Assembly (NCBI GenBank): GCA_002422865.1
Contig: DITN01000025.1
Span: 1-20,885, forward strand
Source of the DNA: Bacteroidetes bacterium UBA6183
GTDB taxonomy: Bacteria; Bacteroidota; Bacteroidia; UKL13-3
Reading direction: 5' to 3'
DNA length: 20,885 nucleotides
The notes below the pieces were generated by a model. The model made no database searches. It was not told the origin of the DNA and saw only the letters and a list, made by a program, of their open reading frames with translations. This document shows, piece after piece, positions 16,014-20,885 of this stretch; the first letter of the stretch is position 1; every line of letters begins with the position of its first letter. Position numbers and translations under genes: made by a program.

Positions 16014-16862
16014 ATGACAAAACCAAGTGTAAGCAGCGTAAATATTACCCGCATCAATGCCAATCAACCTGAACAAACCCTTGATTTATTGGCCGTAGAA
16101 GAACCTATGGAAATACGTTTGGGTTTTGGGCCGGCAGATATGCGCGAGCAAAAAAGTGTTTCGGTTACCATGCGTACACCCGGCAACGATTTTGAATTGG
16201 CGCTTGGTTTTTTATTTACCGAAGGCATCATACAAAACCCTCAAGATATTTATAAAATACAATACTGCACCGAACTAAACACCAAAGAAAACCTGGAAAA
16301 TATTGTACGTGTGGAGATAAAACCCGATTTAGAAATTGACCTGAGTAACCTGCAACGCAACTTCTACACCACCAGCAGTTGCGGGGTTTGTGGCAAAGAA
16401 AGTATTGAGGCCATTAAAACCAATTGCCACGTGCAACACCTGGATGTAAGTGTGCGCATCAACCCACACACCATTAACCAATTGCCCGATAAACTGCGTG
16501 CCCAACAAAGTGTTTTTGAGCACACAGGCGGCATACATGCGTGTGCTTTGTTTGATACAAATGGTAATTTATTACTGCTGCGCGAAGATGTAGGCAGGCA
16601 CAATGCTTTAGATAAATTAATTGGTGCAGCGTTACATTCAACTACTATTCAACCCAACAAAACCGTTTTATTATTAAGCGGCCGTGCCAGTTTTGAGTTG
16701 TTGCAAAAAGCAGCCATGGCAGGCATTCCAATAGTTTGTGCGGTGGGCGCGCCAAGCAGTTTGGCGGTAGAAACAGCGCAATCGTTTAATATTACTTTGG
16801 TTGGTTTTTTGCGTAACCAGCGTTTTAATATTTACTCAACCCCACAACGTATAACCCTTTAA
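16014..16862 (+). CDS. fdhD: Formate dehydrogenase accessory sulfurtransferase FdhD
   Basis: 282 aa from the ATG at 16014. FdhD passes sulfur from a cysteine desulfurase to the molybdenum cofactor before it is inserted into formate dehydrogenase. The SSCGVCGKESIEAI motif holds the CxxC pair C123 and C126, almost the same numbering as C121/C124 in E. coli FdhD. Other family blocks are VTMRTPGNDFELALGFLF, GGIHACALF, REDVGRHNALDKLIGAAL (two linked blocks) and LLSGRASFELLQKAAMAGIP. A GTG six bases earlier (16008) is in frame but adds only two residues, and ATG fits family length better. The stop lies 3 nt before the helicase start, suggesting one transcript. No formate dehydrogenase gene is in view. 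Confidence 0.95.
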   Translation: MTKPSVSSVNITRINANQPEQTLDLLAVEEPMEIRLGFGPADMREQKSVSVTMRTPGNDFELALGFLFTEGIIQNPQDIYKIQYCTELNTKENLENIVRVEIKPDLEIDLSNLQRNFYTTSSCGVCGKESIEAIKTNCHVQHLDVSVRINPHTINQLPDKLRAQQSVFEHTGGIHACALFDTNGNLLLLREDVGRHNALDKLIGAALHSTTIQPNKTVLLLSGRASFELLQKAAMAGIPIVCAVGAPSSLAVETAQSFNITLVGFLRNQRFNIYSTPQRITL

Positions 16863-16865
16863 TTT

Positions 16866-19046
16866 ATGAGTGCCATTAAACAACAAGAAAACAAACTTTT
16901 TAACCTGGCTACCGAGGTCATAAATTTTACTTCGTGTAACTTGTTTTTAACCGGGAAAGCCGGAACAGGTAAAACCACTTTTTTAAAACAAATTAAGGAA
17001 CAATCTCAAAAAAACGTGGCCATTGTTGCACCTACAGGTGTGGCGGCCATTAATGCAGGTGGCGTTACCATGCATTCGTTTTTTCAGTTGCCGTTTAATT
17101 TATACTTGCCTTCATCAACCAATATTTTTGGTAATAATGCCACGGTTGATAAACACCAATTGCTAAAAAACTTACGCTTTAACAAAGAAAAAATTGAATT
17201 GCTAAGCGAGCTCGATTTATTAATTATTGATGAGGTAAGTATGGTTAGGGCTGATTTGCTGCAGGCCGTTAATGATATTTTGCAACATGTGCGCCACAAC
17301 AACAAACCTTTTGGTGGCATACAATTGCTGCTTATTGGCGATTTGTTTCAGCTGCCTCCGGTGGTTTCAGATGCTGAATTGGAATTGATGCGCAAGGAGT
17401 ATGAAAGTCCTTTCTTTTTTAGTGCGCTTGTAATGCGCGAACATCCGCCTTTGTTCATAGAGTTAAAAGAAGTGTACCGCCAAAAAGAGGCTTCGTTTGT
17501 TGATTTGTTGAACAACATCAGGAACAATACTTTAACCACAACCGATCTTGAAATATTACGCAGCAGGCATATATCAAACCTAAAAAACGAAATACCCAAA
17601 GGCATTACCCTAACCACACACAACCGCATGGCCGATGAAATTAACCAGCGTGAGTTGGCCAAATTGCCGGGCAAAACCTTGTTGTTTAGCGGTGCCATTA
17701 ATGGCGATTTTTCCGAAAAAGCCTTACCTACCGAAATGGATTTGCAAATAAAACCGGGTGCGCAAATTATGTTTATTAAAAACGATTCGAGTTTGGATAA
17801 ACGTTACTACAATGGTAAGCTAGCCACCGTAAAATATGTAAGCAAAGAAACGATTAGGGTTGAGTTTAACGATACCCAAGAAACCTTTGAAATAGAAAAA
17901 GAAAAGTGGACGAATATAAAGTACACGTTAAACAAAGAAACCAACAAACTTGAGGAAGAAGAATTGGGTAGTTTTACGCAATATCCTATCCGTTTGGCGT
18001 GGGCCATTACCATACATAAAAGTCAGGGTTTAACTTTTGATGATGTGGTGATTGATGCCGGAAGTTCCTTTGCTGCTGGTCAGGTATATGTAGCTTTAAG
18101 CAGGTGCCGTACTTTAAATGGCATTACCTTGTTATCGCACATCACACCTAACAGTGTACAATCTGATGCACGTATTTTAAAATTTGCGCAGCAAGAAAAC
18201 AGCACCGATTTTATTGAGCAACGTTTGCAGGAAGAGAAGCCAAAATTTGCTGCACAACTGTTGTTAAAAACCTTTGATTGGGGTAAAATAATGGTAGGCA
18301 TTAACTATTACAACCAACAAGTAGAAAGCAAAAAACTGCCCGATCAGGAAATGATCAAAAGTGTTTCATCGGTATTGTTAGACCGGGCCAAAGAGCAACA
18401 ACAAACAGCCAATAAGTTTGTAAAACAGTTGGAGGTTATCCTTCAAACTCAACCCATAAATGGTGCTTTATTAAACGAGCGCGTAACCAAAGCCAAACAA
18501 TATTTTGCCAAGGTTATACATGATGAATTGATATTACCCATTGAAAAGATAAAACTGTTTTTAAACGGCAAAGTAAAGGTGAAACAATTTACCCGCGATA
18601 CGGATGAACTAGAGGCCTTGTTTTGGAAAAAACTCAATCAGGTACAGCGCATTACTTTTGGAGAGTTTACGTTTGATGTGCCATTGATAGAACGAAAGGT
18701 TGTGGCAAGCAAAGCCACATCAACTAAAACAGAAAAAGGTAGCACCAAATTGATTATACTTGAGTTTTACCAAAAAGGCATGGATGTAATTGAAATTGCC
18801 AAACAGCGTGGCATCACCACCGGAACGGTAGAAAGCCATTTGGCTGAATTTGTAGGAACAGGTCAGGTTAATGTGTTTGATTTTTTATCGCAGCGAGATA
18901 TTGATGAGATACAAAAGGCTGTCACCGAACTTGATACCACCGATTTAAAACCTATTAAAATAAAGTTGGGCGAGGCATTAAGTTACTCGCAAGTAAAAAT
19001 GGGACTTAGTTATTTAGCCAAAGTTAAATCGGCAGAGGCTTTGTAA
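16866..19046 (+). CDS. Pif1-like SF1 DNA helicase with C-terminal HTH
   Basis: 726 aa. N-terminal SF1B helicase core: Walker A GKAGTGKT (30-37), motif Ia APTGVAAINAGG, Walker B LLIIDEVSM with D122/E123, and GDLFQLPPV with Q162. The distal motif IHKSQGLTFDDVVID and YVALSRCR (about 380-420) are the UvrD_C_2-type end of Pif1/RecD-like helicases. After a helical region there is an HTH-like segment at about 625-670 (ILEFYQKGMDVIEIAKQRGI), like the HTH_40 modules found at the ends of Bacteroidota helicases. The likely role is 5'-3' unwinding in genome maintenance. It follows fdhD by 3 nt; this is probably operon packing rather than shared function. Confidence 0.92.
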   Translation: MSAIKQQENKLFNLATEVINFTSCNLFLTGKAGTGKTTFLKQIKEQSQKNVAIVAPTGVAAINAGGVTMHSFFQLPFNLYLPSSTNIFGNNATVDKHQLLKNLRFNKEKIELLSELDLLIIDEVSMVRADLLQAVNDILQHVRHNNKPFGGIQLLLIGDLFQLPPVVSDAELELMRKEYESPFFFSALVMREHPPLFIELKEVYRQKEASFVDLLNNIRNNTLTTTDLEILRSRHISNLKNEIPKGITLTTHNRMADEINQRELAKLPGKTLLFSGAINGDFSEKALPTEMDLQIKPGAQIMFIKNDSSLDKRYYNGKLATVKYVSKETIRVEFNDTQETFEIEKEKWTNIKYTLNKETNKLEEEELGSFTQYPIRLAWAITIHKSQGLTFDDVVIDAGSSFAAGQVYVALSRCRTLNGITLLSHITPNSVQSDARILKFAQQENSTDFIEQRLQEEKPKFAAQLLLKTFDWGKIMVGINYYNQQVESKKLPDQEMIKSVSSVLLDRAKEQQQTANKFVKQLEVILQTQPINGALLNERVTKAKQYFAKVIHDELILPIEKIKLFLNGKVKVKQFTRDTDELEALFWKKLNQVQRITFGEFTFDVPLIERKVVASKATSTKTEKGSTKLIILEFYQKGMDVIEIAKQRGITTGTVESHLAEFVGTGQVNVFDFLSQRDIDEIQKAVTELDTTDLKPIKIKLGEALSYSQVKMGLSYLAKVKSAEAL

Positions 19047-19098
19047 AAGCGATTTGCTTCATTTATTTTAGATTTAAATTAGATACGAATATTACCAC

Positions 19099-19467
19099 AT
19101 GAAAATACGTATAAAAGGAAACAGCATTAGGCTACGATTAACCCAAACCGAAGTAGCCAACTTTGCCAAAGATGGATATTTGGAAGAACATACGGAGTTT
19201 GGAAACGCCACATTTACTTATGCTTTGGCCAATGATGCAGCGGTTCAAACCTTAAGTGCAAAAATGGAAGGCGCAAAAATTACGGTGCAAGTCCCTCCTG
19301 CTTTGGCACAAAACTGGGTAAGCACGAATGAAGTTGGGTTTCAGCACAAGCAAGCCTTAAGCAACGGCAAAGAGTTGTTTTTGTTGGTGGAGAAAGATTT
19401 TGTGTGCTTGGATAACACTTTCGAAGATCAAAGCGATAACTATCCCAATCCTAATGCACATTGTTAA
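19099..19467 (+). CDS. Small conserved protein, DUF7009-like
   Basis: 122 aa, soluble, no signal peptide. It begins MKIRIKGNSIRLRLTQTEV, followed by a short helical stretch and beta-rich sequence with VGFQHKQ, and ends in an acidic DQSDNYPNPNAHC tail with a terminal cysteine. This layout matches a small family I recall in Bacteroidota as DUF7009, often near fdhD; that assignment is from memory and unchecked. It is 52 bp after the helicase on the same strand and two genes from fdhD. The acidic, Cys-ending tail could bind metal, and a link to molybdoenzyme maturation is a guess from context. Confidence 0.75.
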   Translation: MKIRIKGNSIRLRLTQTEVANFAKDGYLEEHTEFGNATFTYALANDAAVQTLSAKMEGAKITVQVPPALAQNWVSTNEVGFQHKQALSNGKELFLLVEKDFVCLDNTFEDQSDNYPNPNAHC

Positions 19468-19497
19468 TTAGCAGTTAGGCAGTAGCAAGTGAATGAA

Positions 19498-19905
19498 GAA
19501 TAATGCCACCCTTTCAGGGTTGGTAGATTAGTGCCACCACTTCGTGGTTAGAATAATGACACCTCTTCGAGGTTAGCTTAATGGATGATAGATGTTTTAA
19601 CCACAGTGCCACCACTTCATGGTAAGAGCAATGCCAACTCTTTGAGGTTAGCCTATGGATGATAGATGTTTAACCACAGTGCCACCACTTCGTGGTAAGA
19701 GCAATGCCAACTCTTCGAGGTTAGCCTATGGATGATTGATATTTTTAAGCACATTGCCACCACTTCGTGGTTAGAGTAATGCCAACTCTTCGAGGTTAGC
19801 TTAATGGATGATAGATGTTTTAACCACTGTGCCACCACTTCGTGGTAAGAGCAATGCCAACTCTTCGAGGTTAGCCTATGGATGATAGATGTTAAATGTC
19901 CGAGC
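19498..19905. repeat. 73-75-bp tandem array of REP-like hairpins
   Basis: An initial hairpin, ACCCT-TTC-AGGGT (19508-19520), is followed by five tandem units starting at 19531, 19606, 19679, 19754 and 19829 (periods 75, 73, 75, 75). Each unit has two hairpins, ACCAC-TTC-GTGGT and ACCTC-TTC-GAGGT or its decayed form AACTC-TTC-GAGGTT, plus a linker with ATGGATGATAGATG. The first and third hairpin types are preceded by AATAATGCC or AATAATGAC in the clearest copies. There are no unique spacers, so this is not a CRISPR. All hairpins here are in the TTC orientation. Confidence 0.9.
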
Positions 19906-19923
19906 CAATTCAGAATATGTTCA

Positions 19924-20045
19924 ACTCCGAAGGAGTGAAACTACTCTAACCCGCAGGCAACAATACATACTCAAACTCCGGAGGAGTGACATTATTATAC
20001 TATACTTAGCATGAAAAGATAGATTAAATCAAACCCTTAAAGGGT
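19924..20045. repeat. Three REP-like hairpins in opposite orientation, upstream of the transposase
   Basis: ACTCC-GAA-GGAGT (19924-19936), ACTCC-GGA-GGAGT (19975-19987) and ACCCT-TAA-AGGGT (20033-20045). The last two are followed directly by GACATTATT, the reverse complement of the foot found before the TTC hairpins at 19508 and 19561. The 20033 hairpin ends about 40 nt before the transposase ATG, so it could serve as a recognition site or affect its expression. Confidence 0.88.
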
Positions 20046-20086
20046 GACATTATTCTACAAATTAATAACCATTAAATATAAACCTC

Positions 20087-20566
20087 ATGTCAGGAACATT
20101 TTCACAAATTTACATCCAAGTGGTATTTGCCGTGAAGGGCCGCAGATGCCTTATGCACAAAAAATGGAGAAAAGAACTTCATAAATACATGTCGGGCATC
20201 ATAGAAAACAAAGGACATAAAAGTATCATCGTTAATGGTGTAGCAGATCATGTTCATTTGTTTATTGGTTTGAAGCCCGTCATGGCCTTATCTGATTTGG
20301 TGAGGGATATTAAAAACAACTCATCAAAATGGATTAACGAAAACAATTTCATTGATGGCAAATTTGAGTGGCAAAACGGCTATGGCGCGTTTAGTTACAG
20401 TAAGAGTCATGTAGGCAATGTTTATCGGTACATAATGAATCAGGAAGCGCACCATGCCAAAACCAGCTTTAAAGAAGAGTATATAAACTTGTTGGATACT
20501 TATGAAGTTCCATACGAAGAGCGCTTTTTGTTTGAATGGATTGATGATTTGGAAGATGCTGAATAA
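20087..20566 (+). CDS. Y1 HUH transposase, IS200/REP-associated (RAYT-like)
   Basis: 159 aa, about the size of IS200/IS605 TnpA and RAYT proteins. The HUH pair is H55-V-H57 in ADHVHLFIGL. The helix with the catalytic tyrosine is VYRYIMNQEAHH, most likely Y115 by the Y-I-x-x-Q pattern (Y113 is the alternative). WQNGYGAFSYS (95-105) is the conserved strand before it. These enzymes cut single-stranded DNA next to short hairpins. No tnpB or accessory gene is present. The gene sits between two collinear copies of a hairpin-rich repeat rather than between ordinary IS ends, which favours a REP-associated housekeeping-type transposase. Its stop codon lies in the first bases of the right repeat copy. 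The frame is intact. Confidence 0.92.
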   Translation: MSGTFSQIYIQVVFAVKGRRCLMHKKWRKELHKYMSGIIENKGHKSIIVNGVADHVHLFIGLKPVMALSDLVRDIKNNSSKWINENNFIDGKFEWQNGYGAFSYSKSHVGNVYRYIMNQEAHHAKTSFKEEYINLLDTYEVPYEERFLFEWIDDLEDAE

Positions 20567-20885
20567 TGCCACCCTTTCAGGGTTGGTATGTTGGTGCCAC
20601 CACTTCTTAGGTAGAATAGTGTCATCCCTTTTTTGATAGAATAATGCCACCTCTTCGAGGTTAGCTTGTGGATTATACATAATTTAGCACAGTGCCATAG
20701 AGTAATCCCACCTCTTCGGGCTAAGCTTATGGATGATTTATGGTACATGTCGGGGTAGTTACTAGAACTCATTCAACTCCGAAGGAGTGATATTATTGAT
20801 ATGCAATAATGCCAAACAAACTCCGAAGGAGTGACATTATTGTTTAGAAAAAGATAGATTATACAAACCCTGAAAGGGTGATATT
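20561..20885. repeat. Right copy of the REP-like field
   Basis: This repeats the order of the left field after the transposase: GAATAATGCC + ACCCT-TTC-AGGGT (20571-20583), a decayed CCACTTC unit, AATAATGCC + ACCTC-TTC-GAGGT (20649-20661), a decayed CCTCTTCGGG unit (~20711), then ACTCC-GAA-GGAGT (20776-20788 and 20820-20832) and ACCCT-GAA-AGGGT (20867-20879). The last three are followed by GATATTATT, GACATTATT and GATATT (cut off by the window end). No gene is supported in these 319 bp. Confidence 0.88.

Noticed and set aside
15775..16072. Two overlapping frames of 80-89 codons before and into fdhD
   Set aside because: They are read-throughs of the CTCTGTG/ATGCC repeat modules and overlap the fdhD start in another frame.
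19653..19838. 61-codon frame on the minus strand, and similar frames at 20324-20772
   Set aside because: These are translations of the tandem hairpin units or antisense to the transposase gene.
19531..19905. CRISPR array
   Set aside because: Repeat units are contiguous with no unique spacers, units vary internally, and no cas genes are present; the unit is hairpin-based and transposase-associated.

Overview
The window most likely comes from an uncultured Bacteroidota bacterium. The evidence is a protein with a type IX secretion (T9SS) C-terminal sorting tail, a hybrid histidine kinase with a 7TM-DISM sensor, a Pif1-like helicase ending in an HTH, start sites without clear Shine-Dalgarno sequences, and intergenic gaps filled with short palindromic repeats. 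I see no rRNA, tRNA or CRISPR array. Taxonomy below phylum cannot be judged from what is visible.

Layout. 62-6112 (minus strand): a secreted T9SS cargo protein with a duplicated module, a RhlE-type DEAD-box RNA helicase, and a 794-aa hybrid sensor kinase. The gaps hold hairpin clusters and a 154-bp tandem repeat. 6113-7222 is a gene-free repeat field with a ~290-bp tandem duplication. 7223-9288 (plus): a membrane protein of unknown function, then a fusion of a THEP1-like P-loop domain with a MobA-like molybdenum cofactor guanylyltransferase. 9358-13407 (minus): two large ATPases that look like phage-defence or accessory genes. One is RloC/PrrC-like, with a zinc-hook CxxC and a candidate anticodon-nuclease triad. 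The other is OLD-like, an ABC-type ATPase plus Toprim. An inverted repeat lies between them. 14108-15637 (plus): a SulP anion transporter with a STAS domain, flanked by direct repeats. 16014-19467 (plus): fdhD, a Pif1-like helicase and a small conserved protein in a tight run. 19498-20885: a REP-like repeat field around a Y1 HUH transposase (RAYT-like).

How the genes fit together. The MobA fusion and FdhD both serve molybdenum-enzyme maturation, but about 6.7 kb holding the two ATPases and SulP separates them, so this reads as a maturation locus interrupted by accessory genes. No formate dehydrogenase or other molybdoenzyme is in the window.

The strongest unexplained signal is structural. 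Almost every gap carries hairpins of one design: a 4-7 bp stem whose sequence varies between families, closed over a 3-nt loop that is usually GAA (TTC on the other strand). Around the transposase these follow a strict rule: outer pair AC/GT, three variable inner pairs, GAA loop, then an abutting foot G-N-Y-ATTATT. They occur in both orientations, as REP/BIME elements do in Proteobacteria. This suggests an active or recently active Bacteroidota REP-RAYT system.
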